This document shows, piece after piece, positions 53,288 through 63,445 of a stretch of DNA of 64,000 nucleotides. Position 1 is the first letter of the stretch. Each line of letters opens with the position of its first letter. This DNA comes from Clostridia bacterium. Its GTDB lineage: Bacteria; Bacillota; Clostridia; Acetivibrionales; DSM-2933. A program made the translations under genes and the position numbers. Location: assembly GCA_026418275.1 (NCBI GenBank), contig JAOABQ010000050.1, forward strand, positions 1 through 64,000. The letters run 5' to 3'. The notes below the pieces were generated by a model that saw nothing but the letters and a program-made list of their open reading frames with translations, searched no databases and was not told where the DNA came from.

Positions 53288-54331
53288 TTAGGGATACTTT
53301 ACAATATCTTTAAACCTTTTATCGTTTTTTATGGGTGCAAAATCCTCATCATCCAAGGCATCTTCAACGAAATAATCATCAATTTCGATGGCCTTTTTTA
53401 GGTTTTCATAGGTACCGTTTCGATCTCCAAGTTTTAGTAAAACTTTACTCTTTTCATAATAAGCATCACCGTCGTCTTTAGACAGGCTCAAAACTTTATT
53501 ATAAAATTCCAGTGATTTACGGTAATCCTTTAAATTGTAGTAGCAATAACCCTTATTATAGTAAGCGTCCACGTCGTCCGGAAAGAACACGAGCATATCA
53601 TCATAGACCGAAATGACTTTTTTGTAGTCTTTCAGATTATGGTAACAATTGGCCAAACTCACATACGCATCCCTTTGTTTGGGATTGCATTCTATTCCTT
53701 TAATGTAGCAGGTTATAGCGTTGTTATATTTTTTATCGGAGTAATACGCATCCCCTTTGTTCACATGGGCCAGCGCTGAGCGTGGGTTAACTTCCAATGC
53801 TTTATCATAGCACTTTAAGGCTTCATCCTTTCTTTTAAGTCCTAATAATGCATTTCCTTTATTAATGTACTCGTATTCCGTTACTTCAATTTTTAGAGCT
53901 TGCTCCGCATATTCCAACGCCAGATTGTAATTTCGGAGGTTATAATATGCCCAGCTTTTGTTATTTAAAGTGGGTGCGTGTTTAGGGTTTAATTGAAGTA
54001 CCTTATCACAATAAATGATTCCTTCCTCGTTCTTGTCTAAAGAAATCAGTATATAGGCTTTGGTTGCCAATCCTTCCGTATCATCCGGGTTTTCCTTTAA
54101 ATACTTGTCAACCACTTTTAAAGCTTCTTCAAACTTTTCATCCTTAAGCAGCAGATCTATTTCTTTATCATATGAAGAATTATTTTTTACAGCTAAGGTT
54201 GAGTCTTTTGTATTATCAGGTATAGAAGAGTTTTTTGAGGCCTGTTTGGGTAAGGGGATATAGGGTAAACACCCGGAAGACAATAAGAACACAATAAATA
54301 CAAATCCTATGGTTAATTTTCTAAAATTCAT
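53288..54331 (-). CDS. TPR-repeat lipoprotein
   Basis: A 347-residue protein with a signal peptide and a good lipobox LSSGC (Cys-21), a short Ser/Lys linker, then seven or eight tetratricopeptide repeats from about 60 to 330 (for example ALKCYDKALEVNPRSALAHVNKGDAYY). It is expected on the outer face of the cytoplasmic membrane as a scaffold. AGGGAG precedes the ATG. The partner is unknown; comM lies upstream on the same strand. Confidence 0.85.
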   Translation of the reverse strand: MNFRKLTIGFVFIVFLLSSGCLPYIPLPKQASKNSSIPDNTKDSTLAVKNNSSYDKEIDLLLKDEKFEEALKVVDKYLKENPDDTEGLATKAYILISLDKNEEGIIYCDKVLQLNPKHAPTLNNKSWAYYNLRNYNLALEYAEQALKIEVTEYEYINKGNALLGLKRKDEALKCYDKALEVNPRSALAHVNKGDAYYSDKKYNNAITCYIKGIECNPKQRDAYVSLANCYHNLKDYKKVISVYDDMLVFFPDDVDAYYNKGYCYYNLKDYRKSLEFYNKVLSLSKDDGDAYYEKSKVLLKLGDRNGTYENLKKAIEIDDYFVEDALDDEDFAPIKNDKRFKDIVKYP

Positions 54332-54425
54332 AAAAGCGACTCCCTGTAAAATGAGTTTTTTACGTCTGAATTGAAAATGAAAAACTTTACTTTTTATTTT
54401 CGTGATGCAAAACTCTTAAGTTTAA

Positions 54426-54473
54426 TCGTAATAATTCATGATTCATAAAGTAAAATCATGAGCATAATTACGA
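54426..54473. repeat. Nested inverted repeat between comM and the TPR lipoprotein gene
   Basis: TCGTAAT and ATTACGA form the outer pair, and TCATGATT and AATCATGA the inner pair. It follows comM by 35 bases and may end or process its transcript; no T-run is present. Confidence 0.45.
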
Positions 54474-54507
54474 TAGATCTTGGTATGATTGTAGTAAGTC
54501 ATGGTGT

Positions 54508-56055
54508 TTATTGTCCGTTCCAAAATTTCCGATCCAGACTTCTATACTGAATTGCCTCTGCCAAGTGGCTCACCTTTATACTTTCACTTTCTTCCATATC
54601 CGCAATGGTCCGTGACACTTTTAAAATTCTATTGTACGCCCGCGCACTTAAACCCAATTTCTCAAAAGCGTTCTTTAAAAGGTCTTTACTCTGCTGGTCA
54701 AGTTTACAGAACTTATTCATCATGGAAGGCTGAAGCTGGGAATTAGAGTATATTTTTAATCCTTTATACCGTTCCAATTGAATTTTACGGGTTTTGTTTA
54801 CCCTTTCTCTGATTGAGCTTGATTTTTCTTCTTCCTTGGAACTTTCCAGTTCCTTATACTTTACCGAGGCTACTTCAATATGGATATCGATTCGGTCGAG
54901 GAGTGGACCGGAAAGCTTGCCCAAATACTGCTGGACCTGCTTTGGTGTGCAGCTGCAATCCTTGCTGGGGTCCAAGAAATTTCCGCATTTGCACGGGTTA
55001 GCAGCAAGTACCAATGTGGTTTTAGCTGGGTATGTAAGGCTTGCATTGACTCTGGATATGGTAACCACCCCGTCCTCTAGAGGCTGTCTTAACACCTCCA
55101 GGGCATCCTTGCTGAATTCCGGCACCTCATCCAGGAAAAGAACACCGTAATGGGATAGGCTGATTTCCCCGGGTTTGGGATATTTGCCTCCACCAATCAA
55201 ACCAATATCGCTGATGGTATGGTGCGGTGACCTGAAAGGCCGGTTGGTAATGAGGGAGGTATTTGGCGGCAGCAAGCCTGCAATACTGTATATTTTAGTA
55301 ACTTCCAGGGCTTCTTCAAAGGTCATGGCAGGAAGTATGGTGGGTATCCTCTTCGCTACCATGGTTTTGCCGCAGCCCGGGCTTCCGATCATAATACAGT
55401 TATGTGCTCCGGATGCGGCAACTTCAAGAGCCCGTTTAACATTTTCCTGACCTTTTACATCGGAAAAATCCAGTTCATGTTGGATATTATTATTGAAAAT
55501 CGCTTCAATATCTACCAAGTACCGTGCAATTTCTTTTTCTCCATTGAGATGCATGACAATTTCGGATATATTTTTTACCGGTAGAACATTCAAACCTTTA
55601 ACAACAGCAGCTTCATCTGCATTTTGTACAGGAAGAACCAGATTTTCGATTCCTGCATACATAGCACATATAGCCATTGGCAAAATACCATTAACCGGCT
55701 TTACTTCCCCATCAAGAGACAATTCTCCAATAAATAAGTATCGTTCCAGGGAATCATTGCTAATCTGGCCGGTTGCTGTCAATATTCCTAGAGCAATGGG
55801 TAAATCGTAAGCGGAGCCTTCTTTTTTTAAATTGGCTGGTGCAAGGTTAACTGTAATTCTTTTAACAGGAAAGTCAAATCCGGAATTTTTTAGCGCAGAC
55901 CGCACCCTTTCTTTGGATTCCTTTACAGCAATATCCGCAAGTCCGACAATATCAAAAGCAGGAATACCGTTGCTTATATCTGTTTCAACCTCAATGATAT
56001 AGCCATCGATTCCCATTAATCCGCAGCTTTTAACTTTAGACAGCAAGTTTATCAC
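54508..56055 (-). CDS. comM: ComM/YifB-type magnesium-chelatase-like AAA+ ATPase
   Basis: A 515-residue protein. The N-terminal Lon-protease-like ChlI domain (about 1-170) is followed by a Walker A GSPGCGKT at 224-231, Walker B LFLDEVPEF near 310 and the Mg-chelatase C-terminal domain. Family members act as branch-migration helicases in natural transformation (ComM). With dprA 4 kb away this hints at competence, although both genes are common in bacteria that are not known to be competent. The start is GTG after TTGGGGTG. Confidence 0.93.
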   Translation of the reverse strand: MINLLSKVKSCGLMGIDGYIIEVETDISNGIPAFDIVGLADIAVKESKERVRSALKNSGFDFPVKRITVNLAPANLKKEGSAYDLPIALGILTATGQISNDSLERYLFIGELSLDGEVKPVNGILPMAICAMYAGIENLVLPVQNADEAAVVKGLNVLPVKNISEIVMHLNGEKEIARYLVDIEAIFNNNIQHELDFSDVKGQENVKRALEVAASGAHNCIMIGSPGCGKTMVAKRIPTILPAMTFEEALEVTKIYSIAGLLPPNTSLITNRPFRSPHHTISDIGLIGGGKYPKPGEISLSHYGVLFLDEVPEFSKDALEVLRQPLEDGVVTISRVNASLTYPAKTTLVLAANPCKCGNFLDPSKDCSCTPKQVQQYLGKLSGPLLDRIDIHIEVASVKYKELESSKEEEKSSSIRERVNKTRKIQLERYKGLKIYSNSQLQPSMMNKFCKLDQQSKDLLKNAFEKLGLSARAYNRILKVSRTIADMEESESIKVSHLAEAIQYRSLDRKFWNGQ

Positions 56056-56372
56056 CCCAATAATTTACTCTAAAAATAATAGTACCTTATTTTTGGGATT
56101 ATGTATATACATTATTTGATAAATAATTTTTAAATAAGCCTTGAAATCAGGTGTATTTTCCCCTAAAATCATATAGTTTGATGTGTTAAATGATATAACA
56201 AAACGATATAATGATAGTGAAATACCATTTCGAAGATTAAATGTGGATTCGTTAAGTACGGAGGTATGGATTGTAAAAATATGGGTAAAAATGGATGCAG
56301 AAGAAGAATGACCATTTGCATCTATATTGGGATGAACAGTAAATATCTATAAATACCGGGGAGGATTATAAT
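56056..56372. other. Intergenic region upstream of the zinc-finger gene
   Basis: AT-rich. TATAAT at 56207-56212 could be the -10 of the downstream gene. A 28-codon frame starts only one base after a GGAGG and is unlikely to be translated. Confidence 0.45.
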
Positions 56373-56594
56373 ATGGAGAAAATAACCTACTGTGAAAACT
56401 GTTGTAAGGATACTGAATATGCGATTCGAGATGAAATTATAAGTGTAGATTTAAAAGGCGTGAAGTTTACATATGGTGCTTTAGTTCCTTATTGCAAAGA
56501 ATGTCAAAATGAGGTTTATATCCCTGAGGTGAACGATTTGAACATAATCAGGGCCTACAAAGCACAAAAGGAAGCACTTGAAAAGGGGAAATAA
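56373..56594 (+). CDS. YgiT-type zinc-finger protein
   Basis: A 73-residue protein with two CxxC pairs (CENC near residues 7-10, CKEC near 41-44) around a β segment, then a helical tail. This is the zinc-binding half of MqsA/YgiT-type antitoxins. The DNA-binding helix-turn-helix half is missing and no toxin gene is beside it. It may be a stand-alone metal-binding or regulatory protein. GGGGAGG lies nine bases before the ATG, and a strong terminator follows. Confidence 0.7.
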   Translation: MEKITYCENCCKDTEYAIRDEIISVDLKGVKFTYGALVPYCKECQNEVYIPEVNDLNIIRAYKAQKEALEKGK

Positions 56595-56617
56595 GGATGG
56601 GATTTGATGGTATAAGT

Positions 56618-56656
56618 AAATATCCCCGGAAAAAGGTATGATTTCCGGGGATATTT
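56618..56656 (+). terminator. Hairpin after the zinc-finger gene
   Basis: AAATATCCCCGGAAA and TTTCCGGGGATATTT form a perfect 15-bp stem. The T-run is short but the stem is very stable. Confidence 0.8.
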
Positions 56657-56795
56657 GCGTGAATCTATAAAAATTACAGTCAATCAAAGCTACATTCTAT
56701 CGAAAGAACCGTAAAGAGTTTATTACATGTTTTTTGAAAAGTTGATCATTGATTTCATTATACAAATAGCTGTGATCCATATATTGGTGTTTTAC

Positions 56796-57062
56796 TTATA
56801 TAATCTCTGTAACAAAAATCATTTCTCCGGTTATGTCAATACTTACATCTTTTCTATACAAGGTGTCCGTATTTACTTTCCATAAGGTATTGCAATTGTA
56901 AACACCCTTTTTAATTTCTTTGTACGAGGTAACTTCCAATACATTTGTTAAGCCTTTATGGATAATAGCCTCCATAATTTCGGATGAATGGCTGAAAAAC
57001 GAATACTCAAAATAGTCGTTTTCAATGCTCTTTAAATAATGATCCAATTCTTGTAAATTCAT
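56796..57062 (-). CDS. Hypothetical protein, 88 residues
   Basis: I do not recognise this protein. It is acidic and mixed α/β, beginning MNLQELDHYLKSIEND, with no membrane segment. CTGGAGG precedes the ATG with eight bases spacing, which supports real translation. It stands alone, with a family C repeat about 330 bases upstream of it. Confidence 0.6.
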   Translation of the reverse strand: MNLQELDHYLKSIENDYFEYSFFSHSSEIMEAIIHKGLTNVLEVTSYKEIKKGVYNCNTLWKVNTDTLYRKDVSIDITGEMIFVTEII

Positions 57063-57649
57063 AGTTTCATCCTCCAGATTTATAAATTTTAAACATGAGG
57101 TAGTGATAAAGACGTTAATATTTGGGGAAAGTTTAAAATTGTGATACGGTTTGTTGATGACGTAGAATTTATATAATTATACTATATCATAAATAGTTCC
57201 TTATTCCAATGTAAATGACCAAAATGTTATTGCATTATATTAATAGATAATATTATACTTTACAAATTCCTTGCCCAATTGTTCATGGTTTGGTATCATT
57301 TGTACGTAAAGTAATTTTTATGTCAATTTCCAGTAATGCGTTAAAACCGCTAAACTGCTGAATGGACAGGCAAAAGCCTCGACCTTTTGCTCTAGTGCTT
57401 TTTAACATAACAAGTTTCTTGCTTTTCAAAGTGTTAAATATGTATTTCCTCTGTTTGTGCCTCGCATACCCTAGAAAAGAATTACATTACGAGGCACTAG
57501 GGATGGCGGCTTTACTGGTTTCGTATTAAATCATCAGTGTTATTGTAACTTCTATAATTTTTATAGGTTATTTTTAATATTTGGAAATAAAGCTTATAAT
57601 ATTCCGGTTTTTCATATTCATTTGCTATAAAAGGCAAGGAGATAAGATC
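57063..57649. other. Long intergenic region with a family C repeat
   Basis: The region separates two divergent genes and carries the family C element at 57392-57500. Just before it is an AGGC/GCCT hairpin (57368-57380). No promoter could be assigned with confidence. Confidence 0.5.
57392..57500. repeat. Family C structured repeat, copy 2
   Basis: The reverse complement aligns with 32667-32777. This copy has perfect 7-bp terminal inverted repeats (CTAGTGC…GCACTAG), an inner TGCCTCG/CGAGGCA pair and a second hairpin (TTAACA…TGTTAA). Length 109 bp; no coding capacity. Confidence 0.75.
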
Positions 57650-59815
57650 ATGACAACAGGGGTCAAAAACAAGTTCAACACGGAAAAAACCGTTTTAATT
57701 AGCGGAATGGTTCATTTGAGGATGGCTGCAGCATTAATAAGCATTATGCTTGGAGGTATATATTTAAGCATTAAAAACTATGCTTTTTTTCATATTAGTA
57801 TAGAATTATTTATGATTATTACATCCTTAACAATCTTTATTGTAGCAGTAAATACCTATGAAATTTCTGAGAATGGTTTTTTTATGTTTTTAGGAATTTC
57901 CTTTTGTTCAATAAGCGGTTTTTTTTTAATGCATATTCTGGAGGCAAATAATGTTGAACTAATAAAAGGTAACTCCTACAATATATCAACTCAATTTTCT
58001 GTAATAGCAAAGTTTATCGAGAGTTTGTCTCTACTCGTTATTTGGCTTGTACATCCGGGATTGATAAAAAAAACCATCTCGCCTAGAGTTGTTACATATA
58101 TTTATGGTATTGTATCTGTTTTTTTACTTTGTTTAGTTTATTACGGTTTTTTTCCGGACTGTTTAAATGAGCAAAAAGGGCCCACATTGTTTAAAATGGT
58201 GTCGGAATATATTATTATTGCAGTTTTTGCTCTTGTATTATTTGCATTGGCAAAACACCATACCAATATGAATAAAAGATTATTTGACTATCTTATATAT
58301 TCAATTATTTTCAAAATTGCTTCACAAATTTTCTTTGCGATTTATTTGGATAACCAAGATATTTTAAGTGCTATAGGGCATACGATGCGCTTTATTTCAG
58401 TTTATTTTATTTACAAAGCGATTATTCAAACCAGCTTAAAAAGACCTTATGAACTGCTTTTTAATCAATTAAGCCATACCAATGAGGAACTAAGGCAAAA
58501 GGCTGCCCAGTTGGAACTTGCCAATATCCAGCTCAAGGAGGAAATGAACGGAAGAAGATGTATGGAGGAAGCCTTTAAAGAGAGTGAAGTGCGTTACAGA
58601 AGGTTAATCGAGCTTTTGCCGGACGGAATCTTTGTACAATCAGATTTTAAATTTATATACGTAAATAAAGCCGGCGCAAAGTTTTTAGGGATAGATAAAC
58701 CTGAAAGCCTGATTGGGAAAAATACAATACAATATGTTGGTCAAGAATGCAAAAAGGTTGCTTATGAAAGGCTTGAGATTCTTCACACTCAAAAGAACGA
58801 AGTGCCCCTTATTGAAAGAAAATTTATTAGAGAAGATGGGAGTTCCGTTTTTGGGGAAGTTGCTTCAATCTCATTTGGATCGGGCGATAATAGCATAGTT
58901 GTAAGCGTTGTGAGGGATATTACCGAAAGAAAGTGTTCGGAAGAGCTTAAGAAAAATTTCCACGAAAAATCCAGGCTGCTGCAAGAAGCTGTAGAATTAG
59001 ATAAGCTGAAAACTGAATTTTTTTCAAATATTTCCCATGAGTTGAGGACTCCATTGAACATTATTCTCTGTACACTTAAGATGATGGAATTATACATTGG
59101 AAGGCATGTGATTGAAGATGAGGAAGGAACCATCCAAAGGAATATAAAATTAATGAAGCAGAATGCATATAGGCTGGTTAGGCTTGTGAATAACTTGATT
59201 GACTCCACAAAATTCAGTTCCGGATACTATGAAGTAAATGTAGAAAATTACAATATAATAAATTTGATTGAAGAGATTACGATGTCCGTTAAGGAGTTTA
59301 TTGAGAACAAGGGTATCAGTCTACAATTTGACACAGATTTGGAAGAACGTATACTTGCTTGTGATATTGAAAAAATTGAAAGGGTTATGTTGAATTTACT
59401 TTCCAATGCGACGAAGTTTACCAAACCGGGGGGACATATTTGTGTAAATATATGCAATTTGGAGGAGAAGGTTATTATTACTGTAAGAGATACAGGGATT
59501 GGTATTCCGGAGAATAAACTGGATTCGATTTTTGAAAGGTTCAGACAAGTGGATAAATCCTTAACGCGTGCTTATGAGGGGAGTGGGATTGGTTTATCCA
59601 TTGTAAAATCCCTCGTTGAAATGCATAACGGAAAGATATTTGCAAAAAGCATATTAGGGAAAGGAAGTGAATTTATTATAGAGCTTCCGGCGGTAGTTCT
59701 TACAAAGGAGCAAGTGACTGCAAGCGTAAACGAACGTAACTCTGTTTTGATCAAGAATCATTCGGAAATGGCCAATATTGAGTTTTCAGAGTTACCGGCT
59801 GGAGTGAATTCATAA
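57650..59815 (+). CDS. MASE3-PAS sensor histidine kinase, orphan
   Basis: A 721-residue kinase. About eight membrane helices in the first 265 residues fit the MASE3 sensor domain. A coiled coil (about 275-310), a PAS domain (about 315-435, LLPDGIFVQSDFKFIYVNKAG), a HisKA domain with His-463 (SNISHELRTPLN) and a complete HATPase (N box NLLSNATKFTKPGG, DTGIGI, GSGIGLSI) follow. AAGGAG eight bases before the ATG decides the start over a longer frame. No response regulator is adjacent. In clostridia many orphan kinases of this kind feed phosphate to Spo0A, so a role in sporulation entry is possible but not shown. Confidence 0.9.
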   Translation: MTTGVKNKFNTEKTVLISGMVHLRMAAALISIMLGGIYLSIKNYAFFHISIELFMIITSLTIFIVAVNTYEISENGFFMFLGISFCSISGFFLMHILEANNVELIKGNSYNISTQFSVIAKFIESLSLLVIWLVHPGLIKKTISPRVVTYIYGIVSVFLLCLVYYGFFPDCLNEQKGPTLFKMVSEYIIIAVFALVLFALAKHHTNMNKRLFDYLIYSIIFKIASQIFFAIYLDNQDILSAIGHTMRFISVYFIYKAIIQTSLKRPYELLFNQLSHTNEELRQKAAQLELANIQLKEEMNGRRCMEEAFKESEVRYRRLIELLPDGIFVQSDFKFIYVNKAGAKFLGIDKPESLIGKNTIQYVGQECKKVAYERLEILHTQKNEVPLIERKFIREDGSSVFGEVASISFGSGDNSIVVSVVRDITERKCSEELKKNFHEKSRLLQEAVELDKLKTEFFSNISHELRTPLNIILCTLKMMELYIGRHVIEDEEGTIQRNIKLMKQNAYRLVRLVNNLIDSTKFSSGYYEVNVENYNIINLIEEITMSVKEFIENKGISLQFDTDLEERILACDIEKIERVMLNLLSNATKFTKPGGHICVNICNLEEKVIITVRDTGIGIPENKLDSIFERFRQVDKSLTRAYEGSGIGLSIVKSLVEMHNGKIFAKSILGKGSEFIIELPAVVLTKEQVTASVNERNSVLIKNHSEMANIEFSELPAGVNS

Positions 59816-59992
59816 AATGATGTTGACATTGATTAATGTTGTATGCCAATTATGTGCGTTTGATTACAGTTTTTCCATGAAGTAATTTTAAAATTTGTTT
59901 ATAAATGTGCTATTGCTAAACAAGAAATTTTCTGGTATAAAGAAGTTAGCATTTTTTTGGAGGCCTATTCTTAAAATAAAAGGGGTTTTAGT

Positions 59993-61108
59993 GTGCAGGA
60001 TAGTTTAAAATATTGGATTTGGTTAAGTTCAATACCTGGAATAGGTTCAAAACGGGTGCTTTCGCTTATTGACTATCTTGGCAGTCCGGAGGCAATTTGG
60101 AATGCTTCAGAGGTTCAATTAAGGCAGGCCCCCAATATGACTCCCGGCGCACTTAAACGGATTCTTGAGAGGAAATTCAGAGATGAATTAAATAAAAATT
60201 TAGAGCGGATTTATGATCAAAAAATCGGCGTCATTACCATCCAAGATCCGGATTATCCATACTACCTAAAGAATATTTACGATCCGCCCATTGCTTTATA
60301 TGTAAAAGGGAGCTTGGAAAAAGATGAAAAAGTTATCGCAGTGGTAGGATCCAGAAAAGCAACACCCTATGGACTTAAGATTGCGGAAAGCTTATCCTGT
60401 GAGCTTGCATCTTGTGGTATTACAGTAATAAGCGGTATGGCAAAAGGGATTGACGCATATGCACATCAGGGTGCCTTGAAGGCAGGCGGAAGAACCATTG
60501 GTGTAATGGGATGCGGACCGGATATCGTATATCCCAGGGAAAATAAAGAACTTATAGAAAAAGCAGCCCGGTCAGGAGCGATCATCTCGGAGTATCTCCC
60601 TGGAGTTTTGCCTGTACCCTTTCATTTTCCTGCAAGAAACAGAATTATCAGTGGGATGGCCTTGGGGGTTGTAGTAATTGAAGCAGGAGAACGGAGTGGA
60701 TCCTTGATTACGGCCAACTTCGCTTTGGAGCAGGGCAGGGATGTTTTTGCCGTTCCTGGGAATGTGAACAGTGACAATAGTAAAGGAACAAACCGTTTGA
60801 TAAGAGATGGAGCCAAGCTGGTTACTTCTGTTGAAGATATTTTGGAGGAACTCAATATATCCCTTCAAGTAAACCCAAATTTAAATGCTTCCAAGAACCG
60901 GGAGAATACATTGGTATTAAAGGGGTTGGATTCCGACGAACGAAAAATTGCTGAGTGTCTGATGGAAGAACCCTTGCATATCGATACTCTAGCCAGAAAA
61001 TGCGGAACTACTATTGGGGCTGTAAATTCTTTGCTTGTGATGCTTGAACTGAAAGGAGTCGTTGAACAACTGCCTGGAAAGGTATTCAAGTTAAGAAATG
61101 TTGATTAA
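59993..61108 (+). CDS. dprA: DNA-processing protein DprA (Smf)
   Basis: A 371-residue protein that loads RecA on single-stranded DNA during transformation. It has an N-terminal SAM-like region (WLSSIPGIGSKRVLSLIDYLG), the Rossmann-like DprA core with VGSRKATPYG near 118, GMAKGIDAYAHQGAL, FPARNRIISG near 213 and SGSLITANFALEQGR, and a C-terminal winged-helix (about 310-371). The GTG start follows AAGGGG. topA follows, as in many Firmicutes. Confidence 0.95.
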   Translation: MQDSLKYWIWLSSIPGIGSKRVLSLIDYLGSPEAIWNASEVQLRQAPNMTPGALKRILERKFRDELNKNLERIYDQKIGVITIQDPDYPYYLKNIYDPPIALYVKGSLEKDEKVIAVVGSRKATPYGLKIAESLSCELASCGITVISGMAKGIDAYAHQGALKAGGRTIGVMGCGPDIVYPRENKELIEKAARSGAIISEYLPGVLPVPFHFPARNRIISGMALGVVVIEAGERSGSLITANFALEQGRDVFAVPGNVNSDNSKGTNRLIRDGAKLVTSVEDILEELNISLQVNPNLNASKNRENTLVLKGLDSDERKIAECLMEEPLHIDTLARKCGTTIGAVNSLLVMLELKGVVEQLPGKVFKLRNVD

Positions 61109-61344
61109 GGACCTATAATATTAAGCGCAGGTTCAAAAGGTAAATAGAGAAGGCACTTGGATGACATACATTTTAGCCATGGGACATAAAGATGGTAGGG
61201 TAGATGTACTTAAGGAAATAACATTGTAAAAAAAGTGCATGTTAAAATAAATTCAGGAAAATCTAAAAAGAAATAGAGTGTTCGATGAATGATTGCTGTA
61301 ACAGATAAATAAAAAAATGCAACTATAAGATATGGAGGATCTAA

Positions 61345-63423
61345 ATGGCAGACTATTTGGTAATCGTTGAATCACCTGCAAAGGCTAAAACAATAAGCAA
61401 ATTTTTAGGTAAAGGCTATAAGATTGAAGCATCGATGGGCCATGTGAGAGATTTGCCAAAAAGCCAAATTGGGGTCGATGTGGAGCATGAGTTTGAACCC
61501 AAGTATATTACCATCCGCGGGAAGGGCGATTTAATAAGCAAACTGAAAAAGGAAGCAAAAAATGCCAAGAAAATCTACCTCGCTACTGACCCTGACCGTG
61601 AAGGAGAGGCCATTTCATGGCATTTAGCGAATTTGTTAAAAATAGATGAAGAGCAAAAATGCAGAATCACATTTAATGAAATTACTAAAAATGCGGTTAA
61701 AAATGCAATTAAGTCTCCTAGAGAGATCGATATGGATTTGGTAGATGCACAACAGGCAAGAAGAGTGCTGGACCGGATTGTAGGATATAAAATAAGCCCG
61801 CTCCTATGGAAAAAAGTAAGGAAGGGCTTGAGTGCAGGAAGGGTTCAGTCTGTGGCTACAAGGCTAATTTGCGACCGGGAGGAAGAAATTCAAAATTTTG
61901 TTCCGGAGGAATACTGGTCCATTGTTTCAAAGCTTTTTCAGTTAAAGACAAAGGCATCCTTTGATGCGAAGTTTTATGGCACTGCTTCAGAAAAAATTGA
62001 GCTTAAAACCAAAGAACAGGTTGAACGGATACTGAAAGAAATCGAAAATGAAAAATATATTGTCCAAAAAATAAAGACAAGTGAGAAGAGAAGAACACCT
62101 GCACCTCCTTTTACAACAAGCACGCTGCAGCAGGAAGCGGCAAGAAAGCTTGGATTTACGACCAAAAAAACCATGATGGTCGCCCAGCAGCTTTACGAAG
62201 GGATTGATGTGAAGGGGGTCGGTGCTGTCGGTCTTGTAACCTACATCCGTACAGATTCTACAAGAATCGCGGGTGAAGCACAGCAGGAAGCGCGCAGTTA
62301 CATTAGCGAGAAATATGGCGAGAGCTACATTCCCCAGGAAATCCGTGTATTTAAGAATAAATCAGCCTCCCAGGACGCACACGAAGCAATACGTCCTACC
62401 CATATCAATATGGAGCCGGATGGGATTAAAGATTCTTTGAGCAATGAACAGTTCAAGCTTTATAAACTCATCTGGGAGCGGTTTGTAGCAAGCCAAATGT
62501 CATCGGCGGTTTATGATACGGTTGCTGTGGATATAGGTATTTCAAAATATATTTTTAGGGCCAACGGCTCGAAATTGAAGTTTCAAGGGTTTATGGCCGT
62601 TTATATTGAGGGCAGGGATGAAGAATCCGATGAAGAGAATACTCATATTCCCGAACTAAAAGAAGGGGAGGAAGTGGGGCTTAAGAAGATTGATCCCAAA
62701 CAGCACTTTACCCAACCACCCCAAAGGTTTACCGAAGCTACCCTTGTTAAGACACTGGAGGAAAAAGGGATAGGAAGGCCGAGCACCTATGCTCCGACCA
62801 TAACCACCATCCTTGCCAGAGGATATGTTGAGAAGGATAAAAAGATGCTCATCCCCACCGAGTTGGGTAAGATTGTTACCGATATTATGAAAAAGCACTT
62901 TTGTGATATTGTAGATATCCAGTTTACCGCGCAGATGGAAAAAAAGCTGGACGATGTGGAAGAAGGCGGGAAAAAGTGGGTTGAAGTTATGAAGGACTTC
63001 TACACCCAGTTTGTGGATGTTTTAAAAGAGGCAGAAGATCAAGTAGGTAATGTAGAACTGCATGATGAAGTCACAGATATCCTGTGTGAAAAGTGTGGGA
63101 AAAATATGGTAATCAAGCATGGGCGATTCGGAAAGTTTTTGGCTTGTCCCGGTTTTCCGGAGTGCAGAAATGCAAGGCCTATATTGGAGGAAGCCGGTGT
63201 AAATTGTCCTAAATGCGGAGGGAAAGTACTCCTCAAAAAGACCAAAAAGGGAAAACGGTATTTAGGCTGTGAACACAATCCGGAATGCAGCTTTATGACG
63301 TGGGATAAGCATACACTGGAGAGTTGTCCCAAGTGCGGCAATTTTCTTGTTAAAAAATCATCAGGTAAAAAGGCCCAGCTTAAGTGCAGTAATGAATCCT
63401 GCGATTTTACCAGGGAAGAATAA
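61345..63423 (+). CDS. topA: DNA topoisomerase I
   Basis: A 692-residue type IA topoisomerase that relaxes negative supercoils. The Toprim domain (YLVIVESPAKAKTISKFLG, then DPDREGEAISWH near 79) and the active-site Tyr-300 (TYIRTDSTRI) are intact. Three C-terminal zinc-finger modules follow at about 577-605, 620-650 and 660-690 (CEKCGKNM, CPKCGGKV, CPKCGNFL). ATGGAGG lies before the ATG. Confidence 0.97.
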   Translation: MADYLVIVESPAKAKTISKFLGKGYKIEASMGHVRDLPKSQIGVDVEHEFEPKYITIRGKGDLISKLKKEAKNAKKIYLATDPDREGEAISWHLANLLKIDEEQKCRITFNEITKNAVKNAIKSPREIDMDLVDAQQARRVLDRIVGYKISPLLWKKVRKGLSAGRVQSVATRLICDREEEIQNFVPEEYWSIVSKLFQLKTKASFDAKFYGTASEKIELKTKEQVERILKEIENEKYIVQKIKTSEKRRTPAPPFTTSTLQQEAARKLGFTTKKTMMVAQQLYEGIDVKGVGAVGLVTYIRTDSTRIAGEAQQEARSYISEKYGESYIPQEIRVFKNKSASQDAHEAIRPTHINMEPDGIKDSLSNEQFKLYKLIWERFVASQMSSAVYDTVAVDIGISKYIFRANGSKLKFQGFMAVYIEGRDEESDEENTHIPELKEGEEVGLKKIDPKQHFTQPPQRFTEATLVKTLEEKGIGRPSTYAPTITTILARGYVEKDKKMLIPTELGKIVTDIMKKHFCDIVDIQFTAQMEKKLDDVEEGGKKWVEVMKDFYTQFVDVLKEAEDQVGNVELHDEVTDILCEKCGKNMVIKHGRFGKFLACPGFPECRNARPILEEAGVNCPKCGGKVLLKKTKKGKRYLGCEHNPECSFMTWDKHTLESCPKCGNFLVKKSSGKKAQLKCSNESCDFTREE

Positions 63424-63445
63424 GTGTTTAAAAATAAGGAATACT

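Noticed and set aside
56266-56352. 28-codon frame after a GGAGGT
   Set aside because: The ATG is only one base after the ribosome site, too close for initiation; no conserved content is recognisable.
57340-57391. Riboswitch-like stretch with an AGGC/GCCT hairpin before the family C repeat
   Set aside because: Considered as a c-di-GMP or similar aptamer, but the conserved cores of those classes are absent and it is not directly before a gene start.
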